A stretch of DNA of 64,000 nucleotides, taken from assembly GCF_015355755.1 (NCBI RefSeq), contig NZ_JACVEE010000002.1, positions 1,860,001-1,924,000 on the forward strand, read 5' to 3'. The notes beneath the pieces are model-generated. The model was not told the DNA's origin and did no database searches. It was given only the letters and a program-made list of their open reading frames with translations. The position numbers and the translations under genes were made by a program. The DNA is from Nocardia sp. XZ_19_385. GTDB taxonomy: Bacteria > Actinomycetota > Actinomycetes > Mycobacteriales > Mycobacteriaceae. Shown piece after piece: positions 1 through 9,600 of this stretch. Within the stretch, counting starts at the first letter, position 1. Each line of letters begins with the position of its first letter.

Positions 1-3000
1 CGACCTTCGACTTGTCGGTGTGGGAGTTCTGGTCGGCAGCTGTCAGTGGTGGCCGTCTGGTCATCGCAAGCGCAGAAGGCCATCGGGATCCGGCGTATCT
101 GAACGAGTTGATGCGCTCCACCGGTGTCACCACTCTGCATGTCGTTCCGTCGATGCTCGATGCCCTGCTCACCGAAGGCGAAGGGCGGCTGCCGGTTTCA
201 TTGCGCCGCGTGCTCGCGATCGGTGAGGCGCTGCCCGCGGCGACCGCGCGCAAGTTCCGGAAGGGTAATCGGGCTGATCTGTTCAATCTGTATGGCCCGA
301 CCGAGGCCGCGGTTTCGATCACCAACCATCTGGTGACCGATGCTGATCAGGTGTCGGTGTCGATCGGCGCGCCGGAGTGGAACAGCCAGGTCTATGTGCT
401 GGACGCCCGCCTGCGGCCGGTGCCGATGGGTGTTTCCGGTGAGTTGTATTTGGCGGGTGCGCAGTTGGCGCGCGGCTACTTCGGCCGCCCGGATTTGACC
501 TCGGATCGTTTCGTGGCCAACCCCTTCGGCACGGGTGAGCGCATGTACCGCACCGGTGACCTGGCGGCTTGGAACACCGCTGGTGAGCTGGAGTACCGGG
601 GCCGCACCGACTTCCAGGTGAAGATCCGCGGTTTCCGTATCGAGCTCGGCGAGATCGAAGCCGCCCTGCTGGCGTTGCCCGAGATCGCACAGACCGCGGT
701 CATCGCGAAGTCCGACCCACGCACCGGGGACCGCCTGGTCGCCTACCTGGTGGGTACGAACATCGATGTGGCGCAGGTGAAGTCGGCGCTCAGTGCCGCT
801 TTGCCGTCCTACATGGTGCCCAGCGCTTTCGTGGTCCTGGACGCACTCCCGCTCAACGTCAACGGCAAGCTGGATCGAAAGGCGTTGCCGGAGCCGGAGT
901 TCGAAACCCATGCCTACCGTGCCCCGTCGACTCCGATCGAGGAGATCGTGGCGCAGGTCTTCACCGACCTGCTGGGCAGCGACCGGGTCGGCGCCGACGA
1001 CGACTTCTTCGACCTCGGCGGCAACTCGCTGCTGGCGACGCAGGTCGCCGCGCGCCTCGGCGCAGCACTGGACACCAATGTTCCGGTGCGCACCGTCTTC
1101 GAGGCCTCCACTGTCGCCGGACTGGCCGTCAAGGTCGAACAGCACGCGGGCAGCGGACGCAAGGCCCTCACCGCCGGCCCACGCCCGGAACGCATTCCGC
1201 TGTCGCTCGCGCAGCAGCGGATGTGGTTCCTCAACCAGTTCAACCCGGATTCGGCGGTGTACAACGTGCCGGGCGCGGTCCGGCTGACCGGCGACCTGAA
1301 TGTGCCCGCGCTGCGTCAAGCGCTCGCCGACGTGATCGCCCGGCACGAGGCCCTGCGCACCGTGTACCCGGAGTCCGACGGCACCGCCTACCAGGTGATC
1401 CTGCCCGCGGAGCAGGCAACGCCGGAGCTCACGCCGGAGCTCGTGGCGGCGACCGAGTTGCGCACGCGGATCGTCGAGCTGGTGTCGGCCGGGTTCGATG
1501 TGACCACCCAGCTGCCGCTGCGGGCGGCTCTGCTGCGGCTCACCGACGCCCCGGGCGAGTTCGTGCTGGTGGTTGTCGCGCATCACATCAGCGCGGACGG
1601 CTGGTCGATGGGACCGTTCATCCGGGACGTGGTCATCGCCTACGCGGCCCGGTCCGCGGGTGCGGCGCCCGGCTGGTCGCCGTTGCCGGTGCAGTACGCC
1701 GACTACGCGCTGTGGCAGCGCGAAGTGCTGGGCTCGGAATCGGACCCGGAGAGCCTCATCTCGGCCCAGGCCGACTACTGGCGGACCGCGCTGGCAGGCC
1801 TGCCGGACGAGCTGAACCTCCCCGCCGACCGGCCGCGGCCCAAACTGCAGTCCTTCGCCGGTGGCCAGGTGCCCTTCACCGTCGACGCGGCGCTGCGCGA
1901 CCGGCTCAACGAACTGGCGCGCGAACACCACGCGACCACGTTCATGGTGCTGCACGCCGCGCTGGCGCTTTTCCTGGCGCGGATGTCGGGGACCGACGAC
2001 ATCGCCATCGGTACGCCGGTGGCGGGTCGCGGCGAGGCCGAATTGGACGACGTGGTCGGCATGTTCGTCAACACGCTGGTGCTGCGCACCCGGGTGCGCG
2101 GCGAGCTCGGCTTCGGGGATCTGCTGGCGCAGGCCAAGGCCACCGATCTGGCGGCGTTCGCGCACGCGGACATTCCGTTCGAGCGGCTGGTGGACGTGCT
2201 GTCCCCGGAGCGTTCCACCTCCCGGAACCCGTTCTTCCAGGTGTCGCTGTCGCTGCAAAACCTGCCGCAGGACAGTTTCGAGCTGCCCGGATTGCGGGTG
2301 GGCGGCGTCGATTTCGAGGTGGACATCTCGAAATTCGATCTCTCGCTGACGATTCGGGATGCCGGGCCGAATACCGAAGGCATCGGCATGCTCGCGGAGT
2401 TCACCTACGCGCGGGACCTTTTCGACGAGTCGACCGTTCGGGACTTCGCGCAACGATTCACCCGTTTGCTGGAAGCTATTGCGGCACATCCGACTACAGC
2501 GGTCGGTGACCTGCCGCTGCTGGACTCGGCCGAGCGTGCGGCGCTGACCAGGGTGCCCGCCGTGCCGGGCGCGCCCGTCGCGTTGTTCCCCGAACTGCTG
2601 ACGCGGAGCGCCGATCTCGATCGACCGGCCGTGCGTTACGCGGGCCGCACGATCACCTATCGGGAACTCGACATCGAGTCCACCCGACTGGCCCGAGTGC
2701 TGATCGAGCACGGTGTCGGTCCGGAAAAGGTAGTGGCACTGGCTATCCCGAGGTCCTACGAAATGGTCCTCGCGGTGCTGGCGGTGGCCAAGGCCGGTGG
2801 CGCGCATGTTCCGATCGATCCGTCGCATCCGGCGGATCGGGTGCGGTTCCAGCTGCTGGATTCGGGCGCGATCCTCGGCCTCACCCTCGCCGAGCAGCAG
2901 GCCGGATTGCCGGAAGACCTGCCGTGGCTGCGGCTCGACGACCCCGAGGTCGCCGAGTTGTGCGCCGGTCGTTCCGCACACCCGGTGACCGACGCGGACC

Positions 3001-5126
3001 GGATCACCCCGGTACGGGGTCAACATCCGGCATACGTCATCTACACTTCCGGCTCGACCGGCAGGCCGAAGGGCGTCACCGTCACCCACGCCGGCCTGGG
3101 TGGCCTGCTCGCGCACGCGACCGAGCGTTATCGCCTGGACGCGAGCCATCGCGTGCTGCACGTGCGCAACCCGATCGCCGACCCGTCGGTGCTGGAATGG
3201 TTGTGCGCCTTCGCGAATGGGGCGACGCTGGTCATCACCCCGGCCACCGTCATCGGTGGCGTGGAACTGAGCGACCTGATGCGGGCGGAGCGAGTGACGC
3301 ACGCGATCATTCCGCCGGGCGTGCTCGCCACCATGGAGCCTGAGGATCTGGACGATCTCGAAGTCATCCACGCGGGTGGCGACGTGACCACACCGGAATT
3401 GCTCGCTCGCTGGCAGCCGGGCCGGGTCTACCTCAATGCCTATGGCCCCACCGAGGCAACGATTGTCGCCACCTACGCCGAGTTGCAGGCGGGGGAGCGG
3501 ATCACCGTCGGCCGGCCGGTGCCGGGCACGGCGGCGCTGGTGCTCGACGCCCGCCTCAACCCGGTGCCCCCGGGTGTCGCGGGTGAGCTGTACCTGTCGG
3601 GTCCGGCGCTGGCCCGCGGGTACCTCAACCGCGCGGACCTGACCGCCGAGCGGTTCATCGCACATCCGTGGGCCGAACCCGGTAGCCGGATGTATCGGAC
3701 CGGCGACCTGGTCCGCTGGGTCGGCCCGGACGGGGATCTGGCGCTGGAATACCTGGGCCGCACGGACTTCCAGGTGAAGATCCGCGGTTTCCGCGTCGAA
3801 CTCGGCGAAGTCGACGAGGTACTGCGCAGCCACCCGGACGTGGACTTCGCGACCACCCTCGGCCGCGACACCGACTCCGGTCACACCATGCTCGTCGCCT
3901 ATGTGCGTGCGGTGGATGGGGGCCGACTCGACCCGATTCACCTCACGGAGTTCGCCGCACAGCGCCTGCCGACACATATGGTGCCGGCGGCGGTCGTGGT
4001 GCTCGACGAGATTCCGCTGACCCCGGTCGGCAAACTCGATCGCCGGGCCTTGCCGGCCCCACAGCTCGTGGAGCGGCAGTACCGGGAACCGTCGACACCG
4101 CTGGCGCGGGCCGTAGCCGGAGTCTTCGCCGAAGTGCTCGAGGTCGAGCGCGTCGGCGCGGACGATGATTTCTTCGAGCTCGGCGGCACCTCGTTGTCGG
4201 CCACCCGGGCGGTGAGCAGGTTGCGCACTGTAACCGGCGCCCAGGTTCGCGTGCAGTGGTTCTTCACCGACTCCACCGTGGAGGCGTTGAGCCGCCGCAT
4301 CGTGGCAGCGCTCTCGGACGGCTTCGACTACAACGAAGATTCGGAAGCGGCCTTGCGGGTGCTACTGCCCATCCGCGCGGGCGGTACCCGGCAACCCGTG
4401 TTCTGCATCCACCCGCTGTCCGGATTGGCCTGGCCCTACGCTGGTTTCGCCCGCTATCTGAGTACTGACCGCCCGATCATCGGTGTGCAGTCGCCGGCGT
4501 GGACGGAACCGGACTACCTGCCCGGCTCCCTCGACGACATGGTGCAGCGCTATGTCGCCGAGATCCGGGCGGCCCAGCCGGAAGGCCCGTACCACCTGCT
4601 CGGCTGGTCGATGGGCGGTCTGCTGGCGCACGCGGTCGCGGTCGAACTCCAGGCGCAGGGCGCGCAGGTCGAAACCCTGGCCATGCTGGACAGCCGGGTG
4701 GCAGGCGATATCGCCGAGTTCCGCACCGAAATCGGCGAAATGTTCGCTGAGCTGGGCGCTGGACCGGACGCGGTGGTCATCGACAACGACCTCGACGATC
4801 TCAGCGAAGCAGCTTTGGAAACGTTGCATGCCGGCATCCCTGCGGAGCTGGCCGTCATCACCAAGGATCGGCTGCGCCGGGTCTACCGCAACGCCGCTCG
4901 CGCGATTCAACTGAAGTCGAGTTTCGAGGTCGGCGTCTTCCGGGGCCGAGTCGACTACTTCAGCGCCGAAGGCAACGATGTCCTCGACGCGTGGCGTCCG
5001 CACATCGAGGGCGAATTCGTCGTCCACCCGATCGCCGCCAAGCACGAACAACTCACCTCCCCGGAAGTGCTGACAGTCCTCGGACCGAAGGTGGCGAACC
5101 TGCTCGATCCGCGCCCGCCCGCCTGA
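1..5126 (+). CDS. Non-ribosomal peptide synthetase, C-terminal part (5' end outside window)
   Basis: The frame is open from the first bases, so the true start lies upstream. The window opens at the A4 motif (FDLSVWE) of an adenylation domain. Order seen: A (partial, to about 880, with YGPTE, YRTGD and NGKLDRK motifs), carrier domain (phosphopantetheine Ser codon at 1026 in GGNSL), condensation domain (HHISADG from 1581), a second A (YTSGSTG near 3033, YGPTE near 3440), carrier domain (Ser codon 4191 in GGTSL), and a type I thioesterase with GWSMGG (Ser codon 4608). It therefore activates at least two residues and releases its own product. Ten-residue pocket codes aligned by eye are D-L-W-H-L-I-L-V-S-K and D-P-L-I-H-G-A-I-V-K. 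I assign no substrate. In the second A domain the A4 segment is altered (IADPSVLE), but the Asp that binds the amino group is kept. Confidence 0.97.
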   Translation, partial: TFDLSVWEFWSAAVSGGRLVIASAEGHRDPAYLNELMRSTGVTTLHVVPSMLDALLTEGEGRLPVSLRRVLAIGEALPAATARKFRKGNRADLFNLYGPTEAAVSITNHLVTDADQVSVSIGAPEWNSQVYVLDARLRPVPMGVSGELYLAGAQLARGYFGRPDLTSDRFVANPFGTGERMYRTGDLAAWNTAGELEYRGRTDFQVKIRGFRIELGEIEAALLALPEIAQTAVIAKSDPRTGDRLVAYLVGTNIDVAQVKSALSAALPSYMVPSAFVVLDALPLNVNGKLDRKALPEPEFETHAYRAPSTPIEEIVAQVFTDLLGSDRVGADDDFFDLGGNSLLATQVAARLGAALDTNVPVRTVFEASTVAGLAVKVEQHAGSGRKALTAGPRPERIPLSLAQQRMWFLNQFNPDSAVYNVPGAVRLTGDLNVPALRQALADVIARHEALRTVYPESDGTAYQVILPAEQATPELTPELVAATELRTRIVELVSAGFDVTTQLPLRAALLRLTDAPGEFVLVVVAHHISADGWSMGPFIRDVVIAYAARSAGAAPGWSPLPVQYADYALWQREVLGSESDPESLISAQADYWRTALAGLPDELNLPADRPRPKLQSFAGGQVPFTVDAALRDRLNELAREHHATTFMVLHAALALFLARMSGTDDIAIGTPVAGRGEAELDDVVGMFVNTLVLRTRVRGELGFGDLLAQAKATDLAAFAHADIPFERLVDVLSPERSTSRNPFFQVSLSLQNLPQDSFELPGLRVGGVDFEVDISKFDLSLTIRDAGPNTEGIGMLAEFTYARDLFDESTVRDFAQRFTRLLEAIAAHPTTAVGDLPLLDSAERAALTRVPAVPGAPVALFPELLTRSADLDRPAVRYAGRTITYRELDIESTRLARVLIEHGVGPEKVVALAIPRSYEMVLAVLAVAKAGGAHVPIDPSHPADRVRFQLLDSGAILGLTLAEQQAGLPEDLPWLRLDDPEVAELCAGRSAHPVTDADRITPVRGQHPAYVIYTSGSTGRPKGVTVTHAGLGGLLAHATERYRLDASHRVLHVRNPIADPSVLEWLCAFANGATLVITPATVIGGVELSDLMRAERVTHAIIPPGVLATMEPEDLDDLEVIHAGGDVTTPELLARWQPGRVYLNAYGPTEATIVATYAELQAGERITVGRPVPGTAALVLDARLNPVPPGVAGELYLSGPALARGYLNRADLTAERFIAHPWAEPGSRMYRTGDLVRWVGPDGDLALEYLGRTDFQVKIRGFRVELGEVDEVLRSHPDVDFATTLGRDTDSGHTMLVAYVRAVDGGRLDPIHLTEFAAQRLPTHMVPAAVVVLDEIPLTPVGKLDRRALPAPQLVERQYREPSTPLARAVAGVFAEVLEVERVGADDDFFELGGTSLSATRAVSRLRTVTGAQVRVQWFFTDSTVEALSRRIVAALSDGFDYNEDSEAALRVLLPIRAGGTRQPVFCIHPLSGLAWPYAGFARYLSTDRPIIGVQSPAWTEPDYLPGSLDDMVQRYVAEIRAAQPEGPYHLLGWSMGGLLAHAVAVELQAQGAQVETLAMLDSRVAGDIAEFRTEIGEMFAELGAGPDAVVIDNDLDDLSEAALETLHAGIPAELAVITKDRLRRVYRNAARAIQLKSSFEVGVFRGRVDYFSAEGNDVLDAWRPHIEGEFVVHPIAAKHEQLTSPEVLTVLGPKVANLLDPRPPA

Positions 5127-5226
5127 ACCCGGGCGATCTCGATGCCACACCGGTGACGGTGCCGGACCTGTTGCGTACCGCATGGTTCGATTGCCGTTCC
5201 GGTGTGGACCGAGCAGGAGGCGCGGC

Positions 5227-5724
5227 ATGCACGATCTGACCAAGGAAGAAAGCGCTCGCCTACGAGACCATTTCCTCGCCTCGCGCCGGGAGTTCGACCC
5301 CGAATGGGCCGGGCGCTCCGGCCGTTTCGTCGTTCCGGGCCCCGGCGTCGGCGCCCTTGCCAGCGACCCGGGCGCCGCCCACATCCTGAACGGTTTCTCC
5401 TGGGCCGGATACGAACAGATCTACGGCCTGACCACCGAACGCCAGGGCAAAAGCAAGACCGACCAAGCCGTCCTGGCCAACCTCGAGGACATCGCCGCCT
5501 GGCCCTGGCCCGGCAAAACCGATGTTCTCCTGGCCGCCCCCGACCACATGGCCGCCGTCCTGATCTCCACCGACGACTTCATCCTGGTAGGCGGCGACCG
5601 AGTCTTCGTCGAAACCGCCCTCGGCATGACCCTCGACGAGGCCCGCACCCACTTCCAGGCCTACGCCCGCGATCAGGCCCCCATCGCCCCGCACCTTCCG
5701 GACCTGGCCGACCAATACCGCTGA
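5227..5724 (+). CDS. Unknown 165-aa protein between two NRPS genes
   Basis: I do not recognise a family. The start ATG at 5227 is preceded by a perfect AGGAGG at 5215-5220. An in-frame upstream start would ignore this site. The protein is acidic and soluble-looking, with no signal peptide or membrane segment and no nucleotide-binding or catalytic signature that I can name. It begins about 100 bp after the first NRPS stop on the same strand and could be co-transcribed. It is not MbtH-like: it lacks that family's short Trp-rich core and is more than twice the usual length. Its stop is 4 bp from the stop of the opposing lipoprotein gene, leaving no room for a separate terminator. Confidence 0.85.
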   Translation: MHDLTKEESARLRDHFLASRREFDPEWAGRSGRFVVPGPGVGALASDPGAAHILNGFSWAGYEQIYGLTTERQGKSKTDQAVLANLEDIAAWPWPGKTDVLLAAPDHMAAVLISTDDFILVGGDRVFVETALGMTLDEARTHFQAYARDQAPIAPHLPDLADQYR

Positions 5725-5728
5725 GCTG

Positions 5729-6406
5729 TCACTTCTTGCGGACCTTGTCGACGGCCGCGATGAAGAACTTTTCCGCGGCGGCCTCGTCGAAATTGGCGGT
5801 TTGCACGGCGGCCCGGATGGCGACGGTCTTGTTGTCGACGAGAGCCCAGCCGAGGTAGGCCTTGATGGTGAAGGCGCCGAAGCCGGGGACAGAGGAGACG
5901 GTGGTGGTGCGGTAGGCGACGGCGTCGACCCCAGCGATGGCTGCTGGAGGTTTGCGCGGCTCCAGGGTTACCTGCGAGGAGAGGTGCTGGCGGTCGGGGC
6001 TGGTGCTGGTGACCTGGAGGCTGGGGCACTTGTCGACGGCCGTGCTGAAGACGGAGAGATCCACTTTGGTGGAGGAGACGGCTTCGAAGTAGACCGACGG
6101 GGGTGCGCCGCCGGAGGCCGCCGCGAAGCTCGCGTCATCGGTCACCTTCTTGGCCTGATCGGTCATGTCCTCGATCCGGCCCTGGCAGTCCGCAGGTGTG
6201 ACGGAATCGATAGCCTGCACCGACAAAACGTCGATCATGCGGTCGCGCACCTGGTCGTCGGGTATGTCCATCTTTTTCTCGTCCGCCGGAAAATCGGAAT
6301 CCGTCAGTACCAGCTTGTTGTCGGAACCGCCACTGATGCTCGAGCAAGCAGTCATCAGCAATCCCGTGCAGATGAGCAATGACTTGCCAAAAGTCCGAAT
6401 TTTCAC
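5729..6406 (-). CDS. Putative lipoprotein of unknown function
   Basis: The GTG at 6406 starts a classic lipoprotein signal: charged n-region (KIRTFGK), hydrophobic core and lipobox LMTAC with the lipidated Cys at residue 21, followed by SSISGG. The reading frame runs 49 codons further upstream, but those residues are not signal-like, so the internal GTG is chosen. The mature part (about 205 aa) has two further Cys residues and a C-terminal segment ending in Lys/Arg. It looks like the small lipoproteins of unknown function common in mycobacteria and nocardiae, possibly DUF5642-like, but I cannot confirm that. It is divergent from the large NRPS and shares its 240-bp upstream region. Confidence 0.75.
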   Translation of the reverse strand: MKIRTFGKSLLICTGLLMTACSSISGGSDNKLVLTDSDFPADEKKMDIPDDQVRDRMIDVLSVQAIDSVTPADCQGRIEDMTDQAKKVTDDASFAAASGGAPPSVYFEAVSSTKVDLSVFSTAVDKCPSLQVTSTSPDRQHLSSQVTLEPRKPPAAIAGVDAVAYRTTTVSSVPGFGAFTIKAYLGWALVDNKTVAIRAAVQTANFDEAAAEKFFIAAVDKVRKK

Positions 6407-6646
6407 CGACTCAGCATGCCAGTGGCAACGCTGTTTCCCGGGCAGCGACGCTCGCCGGGACATCTCGAGGAGTGGGCCTGTCCAGCGAATCTGGTAACGA
6501 GCGGCCAGTGTCTCTACGATGCTGTTCCAGGTAGTCGCTGTGAAGGGGAGCACAAGATTCGACTGACAGCTGGATAGATAGGTGAGCTGCTACATGGTTC
6601 GGGTCGACTTGGGTTGCCGGTACGTGCTGACAGGACCGGTGTGCGC

Positions 6647-9600
6647 ATGACCCGGCCCACCAGGGCGCGGCCCGCATCTCGCAGTCAGCGGTCGCGCGTC
6701 AAAACGCTGCCGCAGCTTCTCGGCGCCGCGGTCGAGGCCAATCCCGGCGGCGTCGCAGTGCGTTTCGCCGACGCCGAGGCCACTCTGGCCCAGCTTTCGT
6801 ACGCCGAACTCGATGCGCGTTCCACCCGCCTGGCGCGGTTGCTGATCGATCGCGGGGTCGGACCCGAGGATCTGGTCGCGGTCAGCGTGCCGCGGTCGGT
6901 GGATTCGATCGTGGCGGTCTGGGCGGTCGCCAAGACCGGTGCGGGTTTCGTGCCGGTGGACCCGAACTATCCGGTGGACCGGATCGAGCACATGGTCGCC
7001 GACTCCGGTGTCGTGCTCGGCCTGACTTCGCACGCCAAGCGTGACCGCTTGCCCGAGTGGGTGCGGTGGCTGGAAGTCGACAGCCCCGAGCAGGTGCGCG
7101 CGCTCGCCGAATACTCCGCGGAGGGCATCACCTACGCCGATCGCGCGCGCCCGCTCAAGGCCGAGCACCCGGCGTATGTCATCTACACCTCCGGTTCGAC
7201 GGGTCTGCCGAAGGGCGTCGTCGTCACACACACCGGCCTGGGCGCGCTCTGCGATGAGGAACGCGCCCGCTACGGCGCGACCACCGCGTCGCGGGTGCTG
7301 ATGTTCGCCTCGCCCTCGTTCGACGCCTCCGTCTTCGAGATGCTGATGGCGGTCGGCGCCGCCGCCACCATGGTGGTCGTCGCGCCGTCGGTCTACGGCG
7401 GACCCGATCTGGCTGCCCTGCTGCGGCGGGAAGCGGTCACGCACGCCGTGATCACCCCGGCCGCGCTCGCCTCGGTCGACCCCGAAGGCCTGGACGACCT
7501 GCGCATGGTGATGGTCGCCGGGGAAGCCTGCCCGCCGGATCTGGTGCGCCGCTGGGCCACGCCCGAGCGCGAGTTCTTCAATGGTTACGGCCCGAGCGAG
7601 GCCACGATCATGACGAACTGCACCGGCCCGATGTCGCCGGACAAGCCGGTGACCATCGGCGCTCCCACCCGCGGCGTCAGCGAGTACGTCCTCGATGAGC
7701 GGCTGGCCCCGGTACCGAACGGCGTCGTCGGCGAATTGTATGTAGCGGGAGCGCAATTGGCGCGCGGCTACCTGGAGCAGCCCGCGCTGACCGCCACCCG
7801 GTTCGTGGCGAATCCGTTCGACACCAACGGCCCCCGCCTGTACCGCACCGGCGATCTGGTGCGCTGGACCCCGGCCGGTGAGCTGGAGTACGTGGGCCGC
7901 AACGACTTCCAGGTGAAGATCCGCGGTTTCCGCATCGAACTCGGCGAGATCGACGCGGTGCTGGCGGCGCACGCGACCGTCGGTTTCGCGGTCACGGTGG
8001 GGCACCGGCTCGACACGGGCGCAACGATTCTCGCCGCTTACGCGCATGCCGCCGACGGCGCGCGCATCGATGCCGACGAGCTTCTCGCCTTCGCCGCGCG
8101 CCGGCTCCCCGAGCACATGGTGCCGACCACGCTCACGGTGCTCGACGAGATCCCGCTGACCCCGGTCGGCAAACTCGACCGCAACGCGCTGCCCGCACCG
8201 CAGTTGCGCGCCAGCGAATTCCGCGCGCCCGAGGGCCGGCTGGAAATCCTGGTCGCCGACATCTTCGCCGAACTCCTGGCCGCCACGGAACCGGTCGGCG
8301 CCGACGACGAATTCTTCGCCCTCGGCGGCAATTCGCTGATCGCCACCCGGGTGATCGCCCGTCTCGGTGCGGCTTTGGACGCGCAGATCCCAGCCCGCCT
8401 GCTCTTCGACACCCGCACCGTCGCCGGGCTGGCCGAACGCCTGCGGGAGTTCGAGGGGTCCGGCGGTCACCGCACCCTCGAGCCCATGCCGCGCCCGGAG
8501 CGGATCCCGCTCTCGCTGGCCCAGCAGCGCATGTGGTTCCTCAATCGGTTCGACCCGGACTCGGCCGCCAGCAACATTCCATTCGCCATCCGGCTCTCCG
8601 GCGACCTGCACGTGGAAGCCCTGCAGGCCGCGGTCGCGGACCTGATCGACCGGCACGAATCGCTGCGCACCGTCTACCCGGCTGTGGACGGCACGGGTTA
8701 CCAGTCGATCCAGCCCACCCTGTGGGTGCTGCCCGACCTGACCCCGCAACCCGTCGCCGAGAACGAACTGCAGGAGTGGCTGCTCGGCTACGCCCTGACC
8801 GGCTTCGACGTCACCACCGAGGTACCGCTGCGCATGGGCTTGGCCCGGTTCAGCGCCGACGAGCACGTGATCATCGTGGTGGTGCACCACATCGCCGCCG
8901 ACGGTGCATCCGTCGCGCCCATGGTGCGGGATCTGATGACCGCCTACGCCACTCGCGTCGCGGGCGCCGCTCCGAGTTGGACGCCGCTGCCGGTGCAGTA
9001 CGCCGACTACACGCTGTGGCAGCGCGAGATCCTGGGTGACGAGCAGGATCCGGAGTCGGTCGCCGCCGACCAGATCGCCTACTGGCGAACAGCTTTGGAC
9101 GGTCTCCCGGAACGCATCGACCTGCCCGCGGATCGGCCCCGGCCCGGCGTGGCCACCGGCAGGGGCGCGGTGTTCGGGTTCGAGATCCCCGCCGAGACCC
9201 ATCGCCGGCTCGAGGATTTGGGCAACGAGACCGGCGCGTCACTGTTCATGGTGGTGCACGCCGCACTCGCGACTCTGCTTGCGCGCCTGTCGAATACCGA
9301 CGACATCGCTGTCGGCACCCCCGTCGCGGGCCGTGGCGAACGCGCGCTCGACGACCTCATCGGCATGTTCGTGAACACGCTGGTGCTGCGCACCCGGATC
9401 GATCGCGGCGCCTCCTTCCGCGAACTCCTGGAGGTCACCAAAGAGACCGACCTGGCCGCGTTCTCGCACGCCGAGCTTCCGTTCGAACGCCTCGTGGAGA
9501 TCCTCGACCCGGTCCGTTCGCAGGCACATCACCCGCTGTTCCAGGTCGCGTTGTTCTTCCAGAACATGGAGCGCGCGACCCTGGAACTGCCCGGATTGAC

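Noticed and set aside
3180..3215. Altered A4 motif in the second A domain of the first NRPS, taken at first as a dead domain
   Set aside because: The key Asp that binds the substrate amino group is kept, and the other A-domain motifs are intact.
198..3977. Very long minus-strand ORFs opposite the NRPS genes (also 6590-9202, 11393-15052, 15239-18874 and 19037-23305)
   Set aside because: They are shadows of the high-GC NRPS coding strand. Their translations have biased composition and no family motifs, while the plus-strand frames carry every NRPS motif.
5182..5226. Longer N-terminus for the small gene after the first NRPS
   Set aside because: AGGAGG at 5215 fits the ATG at 5227, not the upstream start.
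6407..6646. Iron box or siderophore promoter before the large NRPS
   Set aside because: No TTAGGTTAG-like sequence is present, and no siderophore-specific domains (cyclisation, salicylate loading) were seen in the enzymes.
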